64,000 bases of DNA, from assembly GCA_016784025.1 (NCBI GenBank), contig JADHVL010000002.1, positions 116,490 to 180,489 on the forward strand, written 5' to 3'. The number at the start of each line of letters is the position of its first letter. Position 1 is the stretch's first letter. Shown piece after piece: positions 43,225 to 53,151 of this stretch. This DNA comes from Fidelibacterota bacterium. GTDB taxonomy: Bacteria > Fidelibacterota > UBA8477 > JABMPR01. A model generated the notes under the pieces. It did not search any database, had not been told where the DNA came from, and was given only the letters and a program-made list of their open reading frames with translations. A program made the position numbers and the translations under genes.

Positions 43225-44310
43225 ATGCCCCTGATTGCACACACAGCACTACCCACATTTGATCTGCTCAGGCAGCAAGGTCGTGAGATTCTTACGATAG
43301 ATCAGGCTCTTAATCAGGATTTACCAGAATTGCATATCGGTTTTTTAAATCTCATGCCTGACGCCGCATTTAAGGCTACAGAACGACAATTTTTACATCT
43401 CGTGGGCAGCTCAAACCAGAATATCCATTTTTATGTTCACCCCTGTACCATTGATGGTGTTGTTCGTGATGAACAAACCCTGGACTATATCAACTCCTAC
43501 TACACCAGCTTTGATGAGCTGAAGACATCAGGGCTGGATGCTCTCATTTTGACTGGTACCAATCCAGCTAATCCTACTTTGGAGCTGGAACCCTTCTGGG
43601 AACCACTTGGCGAGGTGATTGATTGGGCTACTGAAAATGTAACCTCAATGATGTGTTCATGTCTGGCAGTCCACGCCATTGTAAAGCACAAACACAATAT
43701 GGAACGCCAACCATTACAAAAAAAACGCTGGGGTGTTTACCGCCAGCAGATCACCAACCCAAACCACCCCCTGTTGAAAGATATCAACTCGCCCTTTGAT
43801 GTTCCTCACTCACGCAATAATGACATCAGTGCTGAGCAACTCCAAGCTGCTGGTTTTGAGATTTTAGTCCAGGGTATGGAGAGTGGCGTCCATATGGCCG
43901 TGAGTCCTGATCTGTTCCGAATGGTGTATCTCCAGGGACATCCAGAATATGATAAAATCAGCCTGCTCAAAGAGTATAAGCGAGAGGTAATTCAATATTT
44001 CGAAGGTGCCCGGGTAACTTTTCCAGAAAACCCGGAAAATTATTTTAATGCAGACATCACTGAAATAATACATCACCACCGAGTTGCTGTGACCAGGGCT
44101 AAGGACATTGGATATCAAATACCTGCCTTTCCTGAGTCAGAAATTGAATCCTTACTTGAGAACACCTGGCGTGCTACTGGTGAAGCCCTCTTTGACAACT
44201 GGTTGGGTCTGGTTCAGCAATTGACAAACACTGATCGACATCTTCCCTTTAAAGCGGGAATCGATCCTGAGGACCCCTTAAAAATTAAGCAAGCCCTTCG
44301 AGGCCAATAG
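43225..44310 (+). CDS. metA: Homoserine O-acyltransferase MetA
   Basis: A 361-residue member of the MetA (class I glutamine amidotransferase-like) family that activates homoserine for methionine synthesis. The catalytic Cys lies in 'MMCSCLAVHAIV' near residue 142-144, and the His-Glu pair in 'YLQGHPEYDK' near 235. 'NLMPDAAFKATERQF' near 49 is the usual MetA N-terminal block. The acyl-donor loop reads 'GTNPANPTLELEP', unlike either the E. coli or the Bacillus form I know, so acetyl versus succinyl specificity is open. The adjacent sulfhydrylase suggests acetyl. Its stop is 15 bases ahead of that gene's proposed start. Confidence 0.94.
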   Translation: MPLIAHTALPTFDLLRQQGREILTIDQALNQDLPELHIGFLNLMPDAAFKATERQFLHLVGSSNQNIHFYVHPCTIDGVVRDEQTLDYINSYYTSFDELKTSGLDALILTGTNPANPTLELEPFWEPLGEVIDWATENVTSMMCSCLAVHAIVKHKHNMERQPLQKKRWGVYRQQITNPNHPLLKDINSPFDVPHSRNNDISAEQLQAAGFEILVQGMESGVHMAVSPDLFRMVYLQGHPEYDKISLLKEYKREVIQYFEGARVTFPENPENYFNADITEIIHHHRVAVTRAKDIGYQIPAFPESEIESLLENTWRATGEALFDNWLGLVQQLTNTDRHLPFKAGIDPEDPLKIKQALRGQ

Positions 44311-44325
44311 AAACGGAGCGGTATC

Positions 44326-45600
44326 ATCAAACTAGCAACCAAAGCCATCCATAGCGGATACGAATCAGAAGCAACGACCAAGTCTGTTGCGGTTCCCATC
44401 TATCAGACTGTCGCCTATGAGTTTGACAGTGCTCAGCATGGGGCAGACCTGTTTAATCTTGAAGTCGCAGGAAATACTTATTCACGGATCATGAATCCCA
44501 CAAATGCAGTCCTGGAGTCCAGGGTAAGTGAGCTGGAGGGTGGTGTAGCCGCGCTGGCTGTGAGTGCAGGAAGCGCCGCAGTCAATTATGCCATCCTGGC
44601 TATTGCAGAGCAGGGCAACAACATTGTTTCTACACCCCAGATTTATGGTGGGACCTTTACGCTATTTAATCACATGTTTGCCCGGTTGGGAATTGAAGCT
44701 CGTTTCGCAGAAGATGAAAGTCCAGCAAGCCTGGAGGCACTCATCGACGACAAAACCAGTGCTGTCTTTTGTGAAAGTATTGCTAATCCAGTTGGAGCAT
44801 TTATGGATATTCAGGCCATAGCAGATATGGCTCATTCACATGGTGTCCCCTTGATCGTAGACAATACCGTCGCTACGCCCATGCTGATCCGACCCTTTGA
44901 GTTTGGTGCTGACATCGTGGTCCATTCTTTGACAAAATATATGGGTGGACATGGGAATTCCCTGGGGGGAATTGTGGTCGATTCAGGAAAATTTCCCTGG
45001 GCGAAAAATGCCAAACGCTTCCCCATGTTGAATCAGCCAGAACCCTCCTACCACAATATGATTTACACGGAAGCCATGGGTGAGTTAGCCTATATCGCCC
45101 GGGTCAGAACGGTTCCTCTTAGAAATACAGGTTCTGCGCTGAGTCCCTTTAATGCCTTTCTCATTTTACAGGGCATTGAAACATTGGCCCTGCGCATGGA
45201 ACGTCATTGTGAAAACGCCCAGGTTGTGGCGGAGTACCTGGAAAACCATCCCATGGTTACCTGGGTGAAATATGCTGGATTGCCCTCTTCCCCATCCTAC
45301 CTGCTGGCTCAAAAATATAGTGGGGGTCAAGCCTCAGGATTGATGGCCTTTGGGATCAAAGGCGGCATGGAAGCCGGTGAAAAATTTTATGATGCCTTGA
45401 AGATCTTTAAACGTCTCGTGAATATCGGTGATGCAAAATCTCTAGCCGCTCACCCTGCGTCCACCACCCACAGGCAGCTAGCAGGTGCAGAACTGGAAGC
45501 CTCCGGGGTGACACCTGATATGATCCGTCTCTGTGTGGGTATTGAACATATCGACGATATACTTGAGGATCTGGAACAAGCCCTATCTGCAGCTCAATGA
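44326..45600 (+). CDS. metY: O-acetylhomoserine sulfhydrylase (aminocarboxypropyltransferase), non-canonical ATC start
   Basis: A 424-residue PLP enzyme of the Cys/Met metabolism family, incorporating sulfide or methanethiol into O-acetylhomoserine. The PLP lysine is in 'VHSLTKYMGGHGNS'. An ATG exists at 44491, but conserved sequence clearly continues upstream ('KLATKAIHSGYES', 'SVAVPIYQTVAYEFDS', 'LFNLEVAGNTYSR'), back to within 15 bases of the metA stop. No in-frame ATG, GTG or TTG exists there. ATC at 44326, preceded by GGAG (44315-44318) at a 7-base spacing, gives exactly the expected start 'M-KLATKAIHSGY'. A sequencing error is the alternative. Confidence 0.9.
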   Translation: MKLATKAIHSGYESEATTKSVAVPIYQTVAYEFDSAQHGADLFNLEVAGNTYSRIMNPTNAVLESRVSELEGGVAALAVSAGSAAVNYAILAIAEQGNNIVSTPQIYGGTFTLFNHMFARLGIEARFAEDESPASLEALIDDKTSAVFCESIANPVGAFMDIQAIADMAHSHGVPLIVDNTVATPMLIRPFEFGADIVVHSLTKYMGGHGNSLGGIVVDSGKFPWAKNAKRFPMLNQPEPSYHNMIYTEAMGELAYIARVRTVPLRNTGSALSPFNAFLILQGIETLALRMERHCENAQVVAEYLENHPMVTWVKYAGLPSSPSYLLAQKYSGGQASGLMAFGIKGGMEAGEKFYDALKIFKRLVNIGDAKSLAAHPASTTHRQLAGAELEASGVTPDMIRLCVGIEHIDDILEDLEQALSAAQ

Positions 45601-45631
45601 ATCCTTGAATGAATTAAGCCTTAAATATTTC

Positions 45632-45665
45632 AAAAAAAGGGCTGGAAATATTCAGCCCTTTTTTT
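45632..45665. terminator. Bidirectional terminator between metY and the FG-GAP gene
   Basis: AAAAAAAGGGCTG (45632-45644) pairs perfectly with CAGCCCTTTTTTT (45653-45665) around an 8-base loop, with T-runs for both strands. It separates two convergent genes. Confidence 0.95.
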
Positions 45666-45685
45666 GATTTACTCTGTTAGATCGG

Positions 45686-48600
45686 CTACTTTAGGAACAA
45701 CATTTTTACAACTCTTGAAAACCCTCCAGACTCTATTCTGGCAAAATATAACCCGGTGGCAACTGGCTCGCCTGCCTGGTCTATTCCATTCCATGAGTAC
45801 TCGTACCAACCTGCTGATTGCTCCTCATTGACCAATGTGATAACTTTCTTTCCAGCAAGGTTGAAAATACTCAACTGGGATTTGGACGTTTCAGGCAACC
45901 CATATTTAATGGTTGTTGTAGGATTGAATGGATTGGGATAATTCTGCTCTAGAGAATACGATTCAGGTAACGCCTGGCTCGATATGTCAAGGGTGCTTCT
46001 AAGTGCGGTTATAAGAAATAGAGATTCACCATGATTATTTTCCAGCAAATAACTTTCCGTCGTTAACATGTCAACAGTGATACCATCTCGAACATCCGTA
46101 AGTAAAAATTGCATCTGATCGGGAAACTCTCCCGCATCATAATCCCAGGTTAATACAACTTCTCCTGGATCAGATTTGATGGTCATTTGCCAGACGTTTT
46201 GATCATCCATCAGGATAGGCGATCGAATATCACGGTTAAATCGAGGTCCAATATACTCATTCCAATCGGAATGAACGAAGTACGTTGAAACATATGATTG
46301 CGCTGGAGGAAGTGGTGGCTCTGGTGAATCTAGGGCAGAGTCAAATCCCGATGTTGCTTCAGGATGCACACCTATTTCTGTCATCATATCAGCATGACTG
46401 TCTCGGTGCGCAAAAATCGACATATACCATTCTTCCTCACTTCTGCAGTCACGAACCGTTGTAAGTTGAGTTGACTCAGCACCATCAACCAACAGTGTTA
46501 GACCGTGATCCAGGGCTGATATCCAATAGCCACTCCAGGGATGGAGGATATTTTCCTGATAATAGGATTCATTCTGATATCCATACAGGGCATTGGAAAT
46601 CCACCCGTTATTCACAGCTGAATCGAAATCCAGGGTTTCTCCATTCCGCTCCAGAGAAAGTGATGATAACCAACGATCTGTGGCAAATGGGTGTCCAATA
46701 AGATTCCAGCCAAGCTCCAGAGGTATTGCGAACATGTTTGTGTCTACCGGTCCTTCGATTTGTACTTCAAGATCTGCCATGGATGCCAGCCAATATCCCT
46801 CACCTCTATACAATTCACTCTCTGGCTGATAGCCATTGGTGGGTTCGTAGGAATACACGTAATAACTGTCGGTGGCGTATGGTTCAAATAAATCCCAAAC
46901 GTTATGATCATCTGATTCTAAAGGCAGGCTAAACAAATGCCAACCTGGTTCAAACACCCTGGTTAACTGATTGCTCCAACTTTGACCAATCGCTATTCGA
47001 AACTGCCGAATCCCAGCAGAACCTGTGTTAAATTGATAAATTTGATTTTGATTCAAATTTTGAAACACCCCTGCGGTAAGATCTTCCAGATAGTACGTGT
47101 GTACTGACGGAAAGTCATAAAGCTCTGAAAAATACAGAAATACTTGATTGTCAATCAAGTCTGTGGCCACCTCAAAATCCCAGAAAAGGGTTCGATTGCT
47201 CAGAGATACAACGCTGCGATAGTCCGTACTGAATCTTGGACCCACAGGGACACCCCACTCTTCATGTAAGAAGTAAAGTTGGATATAGTCTGATGGAGGA
47301 AGTGGTGGTTCTGGAATATCGATATCCTGATCATAGCCATCCGTTGCTTCATACAGCATTCCGAAAATGTTTTCTACATCATGGTAATCCCCAGACTCTA
47401 AAAAAATATTCACTGCCCATGGGTAGATGGGTGTTTCACCTGGATTGTAGTCATCAAAATATACAGTCGGCAGGGTCATGCTGTGCCCGAGGTACGTCAA
47501 TGATCGATTCTGGCCTAGAAACTCCCAGATATCTTCATCTGGCTTAACAATCACAAACTTGTATTCATGATTACTATTTGCTTCATATTGAGAAAAGTCT
47601 ACCCCAATTCTGTAAATTCCTGAATTATTGACTTCAGAGAGCGGCGCACTTTCCCCTACCCAGCCATTGAATGAACCACGAAGCTCTACATGATCCACCT
47701 CGGGATCAAAAACCCCAAGGGATTCCTGGATATTCATGTTCACACGAAAATCAACTTGCTGGAGTGTGGAATCCGTGAATTCTATGACTGCAAAGATATA
47801 GCCCTCAGGATTACCTTCTGAGAAGGGCGGCTCTAGAAACCCCTGGATCAATTCCGGGAATCCGTCACCATCCAAGTCCCCAGCAAAATCAAGCGAAAAA
47901 CCACCCATGACATTGGGCCATTCAATTAAAGTGAGCGGTTGCCAGTTCGTACCATCGTAATCCCACTGGGTTATACGACCATTGTTGTAGTCGATGGAAA
48001 ACATCTCGTCCTGATTGTCACCATCTATATCACCTCCAGTAACATCCCAGAACGCACTGGTATCAGGATAGACTTTTATGTCCCCATTTTCATAGGAGAT
48101 ATCGGCCACGTCATTTCCTGCGGTAACACTCATGAACCAACCCTGACTGTAGCTGCCGGTATATACCTCATCATGTCCATCACCATCAACATCAGTGACG
48201 TGAGTAGCGCCATAAACAGTCTGGTCTGTGAGTGATGAATCTAGCTGGATGCTCAACTGCATTTCATACGCATCAACTCCTGTAGCTTCGAAAATCAATG
48301 CAGTACTATGATCCCAGGCAAAAAAGATGGCTTCATTGCTACCATCACCATCTAGGTCACCTATGTTGGGCTCTCCATAACCGGGGGACCCATTAAAATA
48401 GCCTTGGTTTTGATCTACATAATATTCAGTAACCAGATCAAAAAAACCGGTTTCAAAAGTTCCTGCTACAGAAGTTATCATACACACATCAAACGCATGA
48501 TCACTTCCGTTGTTTGCAATGAGAAGTTCTTGTTGCCCATCATCATCTACATCGCCAACATGAAGAGGATTATTCCCGTAATAGCGATCAAGAAATACTC

Positions 48601-49150
48601 CATCAATCTGTGGATGGAGAATATATCGGTTGTAATTATCACTCCCCACAACACCATCCCATTCCCATACATTTATGCCATTGTGTAATTCATTGGGATC
48701 TCGCATTCCCAAATAAATGATTTCTCCTCGGCCATTCCCGTCAAGATCACCGGTTACAACGGAACGAGGTGTGGCGAAATAGGTGGTAGAATCACTATTC
48801 AAGGTTGCAACCCACTCAAGGGTATTGTCTCCTATTACCTCATAAACATGGACACCATGCACATTATAATCCGTTATAATAATTTCTTTCAGGCCATCGT
48901 TATCCAGATCACTTCCTGCTTTAATTCCACGAGTCTGCCATCCTGGTGTGGTGGGTGGCTGATTGAGCGTATCAGCAATGATTGGGTAGACGTTGATGCC
49001 ATCACGCAGAGATCCATCCCGTAATATTGTTTGCCTGCCAGCTGAAAAATCCATTTGCATTTCCTTGATATCGTCAACCATGGCAAAACCATCGGTTGAT
49101 ATCAAACAGCATAGACAAAGCACCAGAAAAACACCCTTGCTCTTCATCAT
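45686..49150 (-). CDS. Large secreted FG-GAP/VCBS-repeat protein with T9SS sorting domain
   Basis: A 1154-residue exported protein. A signal peptide ('VFLVLCLCCLISTDGFA') is followed by FG-GAP/VCBS-like beta-propeller repeats over ~70-450 with calcium-loop motifs such as 'DLDGDGSNEAIFF', 'DVDGDGHDEVYTG' and 'DLDGDGFPELIQG'. A carbohydrate-binding-like domain around 460-570 ('DHVELRGSFNGWVGES') resembles CBM20/48-type modules. Two copies of a domain with 'PEPPLPP' and 'GPRF' (near 650 and 975) flank an eight-or-so-strand middle region. It ends with the sorting domain 'NYPNPFNPTTTIKYGL'. ATG 49150 has GGAGGGGAG upstream. A surface-attached binding role is likely. Confidence 0.88.
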   Translation of the reverse strand: MMKSKGVFLVLCLCCLISTDGFAMVDDIKEMQMDFSAGRQTILRDGSLRDGINVYPIIADTLNQPPTTPGWQTRGIKAGSDLDNDGLKEIIITDYNVHGVHVYEVIGDNTLEWVATLNSDSTTYFATPRSVVTGDLDGNGRGEIIYLGMRDPNELHNGINVWEWDGVVGSDNYNRYILHPQIDGVFLDRYYGNNPLHVGDVDDDGQQELLIANNGSDHAFDVCMITSVAGTFETGFFDLVTEYYVDQNQGYFNGSPGYGEPNIGDLDGDGSNEAIFFAWDHSTALIFEATGVDAYEMQLSIQLDSSLTDQTVYGATHVTDVDGDGHDEVYTGSYSQGWFMSVTAGNDVADISYENGDIKVYPDTSAFWDVTGGDIDGDNQDEMFSIDYNNGRITQWDYDGTNWQPLTLIEWPNVMGGFSLDFAGDLDGDGFPELIQGFLEPPFSEGNPEGYIFAVIEFTDSTLQQVDFRVNMNIQESLGVFDPEVDHVELRGSFNGWVGESAPLSEVNNSGIYRIGVDFSQYEANSNHEYKFVIVKPDEDIWEFLGQNRSLTYLGHSMTLPTVYFDDYNPGETPIYPWAVNIFLESGDYHDVENIFGMLYEATDGYDQDIDIPEPPLPPSDYIQLYFLHEEWGVPVGPRFSTDYRSVVSLSNRTLFWDFEVATDLIDNQVFLYFSELYDFPSVHTYYLEDLTAGVFQNLNQNQIYQFNTGSAGIRQFRIAIGQSWSNQLTRVFEPGWHLFSLPLESDDHNVWDLFEPYATDSYYVYSYEPTNGYQPESELYRGEGYWLASMADLEVQIEGPVDTNMFAIPLELGWNLIGHPFATDRWLSSLSLERNGETLDFDSAVNNGWISNALYGYQNESYYQENILHPWSGYWISALDHGLTLLVDGAESTQLTTVRDCRSEEEWYMSIFAHRDSHADMMTEIGVHPEATSGFDSALDSPEPPLPPAQSYVSTYFVHSDWNEYIGPRFNRDIRSPILMDDQNVWQMTIKSDPGEVVLTWDYDAGEFPDQMQFLLTDVRDGITVDMLTTESYLLENNHGESLFLITALRSTLDISSQALPESYSLEQNYPNPFNPTTTIKYGLPETSKSQLSIFNLAGKKVITLVNEEQSAGWYEYSWNGIDQAGEPVATGLYFARIESGGFSRVVKMLFLK

Positions 49151-49412
49151 GGTGAACTCCCCTCCATTAAAATTAAATACGGCTTGAAAAAAGTTTTCGT
49201 GTTGGAGATATTATGAATTACAGCACCAACGCAATAGGCTGCCATTACATCGTTTATTTGCTGTAAATATTGATATTACCCCCCTGAATATTGAAAAGAA
49301 AGATAATAAGTAATTACTCTATGTCAACGTCAATTGTGATTGTTGCCGTTCACACTGATGTGGGTATTGTATATATCAATGATATTATTGGAGACCTGGT
49401 AATATTCAACAA

Positions 49413-49440
49413 CCAGGCTGGGATTAGAATCCCAGCCTGG
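49413..49440 (-). terminator. Strong hairpin downstream of the outer-membrane protein gene
   Basis: CCAGGCTGGGATT (49413-49425) and AATCCCAGCCTGG (49428-49440) form a perfect 13-bp stem with a 2-base loop, 8 bases beyond the end of the - strand gene at 49448. The following T content is low, so termination strength is uncertain. The rest of the 297-base gap to 49150 holds no gene that I can see. Confidence 0.75.
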
Positions 49441-49447
49441 ATTTGGT

Positions 49448-50920
49448 TTACCTCCTGATAGGCAAGGATATTGAAATCTGATGGGTCATGACCCGGGCTT
49501 CCTGTAGGGTCAGATCATCACTTGGGGCGATGATGAAGTCACCCCCAATACTTGCATTATCCAACATACCACCTCGCCAGCCCCACCACTGGGTATCCAC
49601 ACCAGGGCGACCTGTTCCCATGGTGGTCTTTCCATTGTAGTGAATCGTGAATTCTTCAAAGTCCATTGAAAATCCCCAGGTGGTGGTCCATTCTACCCAG
49701 TATTCCTCCTGAGACCTCTCAGTCACAGCAACAAAATCTGTCTGATCCAGCCAGTAATGGATGGTTCGCATCTGCATACCCAGCTGAAAATTCCTATTGT
49801 CTTTCTGCCAGCCCAATCCTGTGCGCAAAATCCAATTTGAGAAATCAAAGAAGTTCTCCACCGTCTTGTCGCCAGGTCTGGTCAACTCATCATCTTCACT
49901 GATGAGAAAGGTATCAGCCTCTGCCCAGGTGTTGCTTTTAATGGGCTCATAGATCACATCGATCCCAAAAGTACTGTTACCATTTGTCTTGGAAATACCC
50001 CCGCCTAGATTGAACCCTAGGGTGTTTCCCGGATCTCTGGGAATGTTCATGATCTCGTAATTGGGAATCTTGGGATGGGTTTTCTGGTTCACCGTGAACA
50101 AGGCACCATAGGACCACCCAAATTCATCGACAGCACTTTTCTGGGCGATGTGAAGCCCCTGGGTGATGGTATGATCCAGATTGATTTCCATACGCTCAAC
50201 CCAGTCCTCTGGTCCCCACTCCATGTACATGACCTCGTGTTTCATATCCAACTCATTCCAGAGATACAGGACCTCCAACTCCCCACCGCTATTGAACTCC
50301 CGGGTCAAACCGACGCGGATATCCTTCAGATCACCTTCCTGGTGAATGCTTTCGCTATTGGCATACAGCAGGTCCACTCCATCCAGGGCGGAAAGTGATG
50401 CCCAGTAGGCACTCAAACCGAGGCTGGTATTCCCGAGATTCCTACCCAGGAAACCAACAAGATACTTATTCTCAGCGATGTTCTCATTCAGGGTACGGAT
50501 CTCTGGGGTCCACCAGCCCTGTTGATTGTTGGCCGTATTCATTGCCTGAAGCGTGAATGACCCCCCTCCATACCATGCTCCCCTGCTACCAACAACAGCA
50601 AATGGCATGGAGCGAGCGCTTCCATATCCATTTCCAATACGGTAGTAAACTGGCGAACTGGATACCTGAATACCTCTCAGGGCAGAACCTTTTGCCGGAT
50701 TCACCCAATGATCGCTCAAGGGATCATCCAGGGCGATACCCACGCCTCCCATACTCATGTTTTGACTGGGGAAAATGAGAAACTGATCCCCTGTTGCCAC
50801 AGGAATGGTTTTCAGGGATATCAACTGAGCTGAAACACTATTTGCCAACAGAATTATGAGCAGGAACAGCATGCTCCAATTGACCTGTCTATTTTGTTGA
50901 ATTTTATCCATCTGATTCAT
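49448..50920 (-). CDS. Putative outer-membrane beta-barrel protein
   Basis: A 490-residue protein with an N-terminal signal peptide ending 'LLANSVSAQ'. I chose ATG 50920 because AAAGGA lies 8 bases upstream; the frame extends to a TTG at 50950 without a site. The mature sequence has many alternating polar/aromatic strands and a first block 'FPSQNMSMGGVGIALDDPLS' resembling the start of FadL/PorV-like outer-membrane proteins of FCB bacteria. It ends 'THQISISLPIRR', a plausible closing strand. Its stop is followed by a hairpin. Upstream by 26 bases is a lipoprotein gene on the same strand, suggesting a shared envelope operon. Confidence 0.72.
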   Translation of the reverse strand: MNQMDKIQQNRQVNWSMLFLLIILLANSVSAQLISLKTIPVATGDQFLIFPSQNMSMGGVGIALDDPLSDHWVNPAKGSALRGIQVSSSPVYYRIGNGYGSARSMPFAVVGSRGAWYGGGSFTLQAMNTANNQQGWWTPEIRTLNENIAENKYLVGFLGRNLGNTSLGLSAYWASLSALDGVDLLYANSESIHQEGDLKDIRVGLTREFNSGGELEVLYLWNELDMKHEVMYMEWGPEDWVERMEINLDHTITQGLHIAQKSAVDEFGWSYGALFTVNQKTHPKIPNYEIMNIPRDPGNTLGFNLGGGISKTNGNSTFGIDVIYEPIKSNTWAEADTFLISEDDELTRPGDKTVENFFDFSNWILRTGLGWQKDNRNFQLGMQMRTIHYWLDQTDFVAVTERSQEEYWVEWTTTWGFSMDFEEFTIHYNGKTTMGTGRPGVDTQWWGWRGGMLDNASIGGDFIIAPSDDLTLQEARVMTHQISISLPIRR

Positions 50921-50946
50921 GGTGATATTCCTTTCGGCCAATAAGT

Positions 50947-51405
50947 TCAATTCTCGGGGATTGTGTAAATGATATTTTCGCTGCGGAGTATGCGTGAATT
51001 CACTGAATCCATTTCTGTGATATACAAAACCAGGCGCCAGGTGCAGCTATACGAGGGTAACATCCCCAGAAAGAGAATGCTTGAGTCAGGTTCAAGCGAG
51101 TAGAATTCAGCACCAGTTCCACACCAACCCCACATCAAATTGGTCCAACCCGTATCAGCAAGTGCTTCAGCATTGTACAACGGGTAACTCTCACCATAGC
51201 CATAGTATTGAATGGTCTCCGTGCTATCATTCACCAGTGAAAAGCTTGGCATAAAGCCACCCTCAGCCCATTCCAGTCCTCGGTATTCAAGCCGGACGGT
51301 ACCCTCAACTTCGCTTATAAGATTTTCATTCGGCTCCGTTATTTCACAGGACACCAGGCAGATGAGAGCCACCAACACCTTCAACATTTTTACCGTGTGC
51401 AGCAT
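50947..51405 (-). CDS. Hypothetical lipoprotein
   Basis: A 152-residue protein with a lipoprotein signal: 'MLKVLVALICLVSC' gives the lipobox LVSC. I chose ATG 51405, which has AGGAA 7 bases upstream; the in-frame TTG at 51420 is weaker. The remaining ~125 residues are beta-rich ('TVRLEYRGLEWAEGGFMPSF', 'ETIQYYGYGESYPLY') and look like an immunoglobulin-like domain, with a Trp/Cys-rich middle ('WGWCGTGAEF'). I do not recognise a family. It starts 8 bases downstream of the VWA lipoprotein gene's stop, so the two are probably expressed together. Confidence 0.7.
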   Translation of the reverse strand: MLHTVKMLKVLVALICLVSCEITEPNENLISEVEGTVRLEYRGLEWAEGGFMPSFSLVNDSTETIQYYGYGESYPLYNAEALADTGWTNLMWGWCGTGAEFYSLEPDSSILFLGMLPSYSCTWRLVLYITEMDSVNSRILRSENIIYTIPEN

Positions 51406-51412
51406 ATCGTTC

Positions 51413-52951
51413 CTATTCAATGGTCTGAAGCAGACGTATCAATTCCAGGAGTTCCGCATCCCGTTCATCTGAACCAATGAGAGATGATGCAATAAGTGTC
51501 TCGACTGCATCTAGCGACGTCTGCACATGTGGACTCTCCCTGATGATCTCTGCGTATTCTGCCACGCCTGCTGTAAATCTGAAGCGATCGCTGGCCTGAG
51601 AAAATGCATCTGCCAGATCATTTCCTAAAATGGGTACATCAAAGGGAATGTCTGTTTCAGCGTCAGGCAATTTGTAGCGGAGATGCACAATTCCCAGATT
51701 ATCAGATCCACCCTGAACTAACTCAAGCTCGTAAAGGGCTGTAACCCGATGTCCGGCACCGATTTCACCTGCATCTGTGCTATCATTTTCAAACTGGTCA
51801 TCATCAATATCACGGTTTTCATAACCGATGAGCCGGTATCTCAAGACAGAGGCAGAATTGAACTCAACCTGGATTTTAACATCCTTGGCAATGACTTCCA
51901 TAACTCCAGATAACTCCTCAGTAAATAGACGTTCTGCTTCATCAATGCTGTCTATGTAGTAGTAATTTCCATTCCCCTGATCCGCCAGCTGCTCCATGAG
52001 ATGGTCATTGTAGTTGCCACTTCCAAAGCCCAGGGTAGATAGGGTGATGCCTTGATCCACATACTCCTCAATAAGCTCAAGAATGTCCTCATGAGAGGTG
52101 GCACCCACATTGGCGTCACCATCTGAACAAACAATAATACGGTTCACGCCGCCATCCAGGAATCCTGAACTATTCACATCATAGGCATTTTGTAATCCTG
52201 AGGCCATGGCAGTAGAGCCACCAGCCTCGAGATCGGCAATTACGGCTTTGATGGCATCAGCATCATTTTCCTGCAGGTCTGTTGGATTTAATACCGTCCC
52301 CACACTTCCAGCATAGGTGCAAATTGATACCTGATCCCCCAGGCGCATGTTGTCAACCAGGATATAAAGACTTTCTTTCACCAGATCCAAACGACGGGTC
52401 ATGGATCCAGAGATATCAATGAGGAAGGTAAGATTCCAGGGTGTCTCATCATCACTCACCTCACGACCCTTGAGTCCAATTCTCAGGAGATGTAAGCTAT
52501 CAGCGCGGAAAGGTGAAGGTGCTCCATCTATGCTTACTGAAAAGGGCTCGTTGACAGGAGCTGGATAGTCCTGATGGAAATAGTTGATATATTCTTCAAC
52601 CCTCACGGATGAAGGAGCTGGAACGATGCCCTCATTAATCTTTTTACGGCCAAAAGTATAAGATCCAGCGTCTACATCTACCCCAAAGGTGGAGAGGTTA
52701 TCCTCTTCAGTAATGACAAAACCATTGTAGGTCAAATCTCCATGACGCTCTTCACCTGGGTAATAATCATTTCTACTTCCGCCCCCATCCAGGGCAGAGG
52801 AGTAATCATTGATCCCATCAGTCCCAGCCTTAGCCTCTGGATTCATTAGACCTGAATCAAACAGTGAATTCTCACAACCCATAAAACAAACAAGTGCTCC
52901 CAGCATGATCAGAAGTGTAAAAAACCGAATGCTCATTCCTCTTTCCCTCAT
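51413..52951 (-). CDS. VWA-domain lipoprotein (YfbK-like)
   Basis: A 512-residue protein of the von Willebrand factor A / YfbK-type family. I chose ATG 52951 because GGAGGA stands 5-7 bases upstream and the product then begins with a lipoprotein signal ending 'LVCFMGC'. An N-terminal domain with 'NLSTFGVDVDAGSYTFGRK' and 'VRVEEYINYFHQDYP' is typical of YfbK. The VWA domain follows at ~165-340, with an intact MIDAS 'FLIDISGSMTRR' near 173 and 'GGSTAM'. The C-terminal DUF3520-like region completes it. Such proteins bind partners through a metal-dependent adhesion site; the partner here is unknown. Confidence 0.9.
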   Translation of the reverse strand: MRERGMSIRFFTLLIMLGALVCFMGCENSLFDSGLMNPEAKAGTDGINDYSSALDGGGSRNDYYPGEERHGDLTYNGFVITEEDNLSTFGVDVDAGSYTFGRKKINEGIVPAPSSVRVEEYINYFHQDYPAPVNEPFSVSIDGAPSPFRADSLHLLRIGLKGREVSDDETPWNLTFLIDISGSMTRRLDLVKESLYILVDNMRLGDQVSICTYAGSVGTVLNPTDLQENDADAIKAVIADLEAGGSTAMASGLQNAYDVNSSGFLDGGVNRIIVCSDGDANVGATSHEDILELIEEYVDQGITLSTLGFGSGNYNDHLMEQLADQGNGNYYYIDSIDEAERLFTEELSGVMEVIAKDVKIQVEFNSASVLRYRLIGYENRDIDDDQFENDSTDAGEIGAGHRVTALYELELVQGGSDNLGIVHLRYKLPDAETDIPFDVPILGNDLADAFSQASDRFRFTAGVAEYAEIIRESPHVQTSLDAVETLIASSLIGSDERDAELLELIRLLQTIE

Positions 52952-53151
52952 TTCATCCTCCTCAGTCATTATATTTTTCCGCCCAGGCATATCAGGGCAT
53001 AAATCATAAGACCTAATAAAGACAAGTCATGTGCCAGTGGGTGGTGATACAAGAGGTGCTTGAGGGTCAGGTCTTGGGGAATACCATTTGATGCTGGAAA
53101 AAAATAAAATAAATGTGCTTTTTGAGCAATTTGACTAAAGTTGGATGGGAA

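Noticed and set aside
44491-45600. ATG 44491 as start of the sulfhydrylase
   Set aside because: It would delete about 55 conserved N-terminal residues that are clearly encoded upstream.
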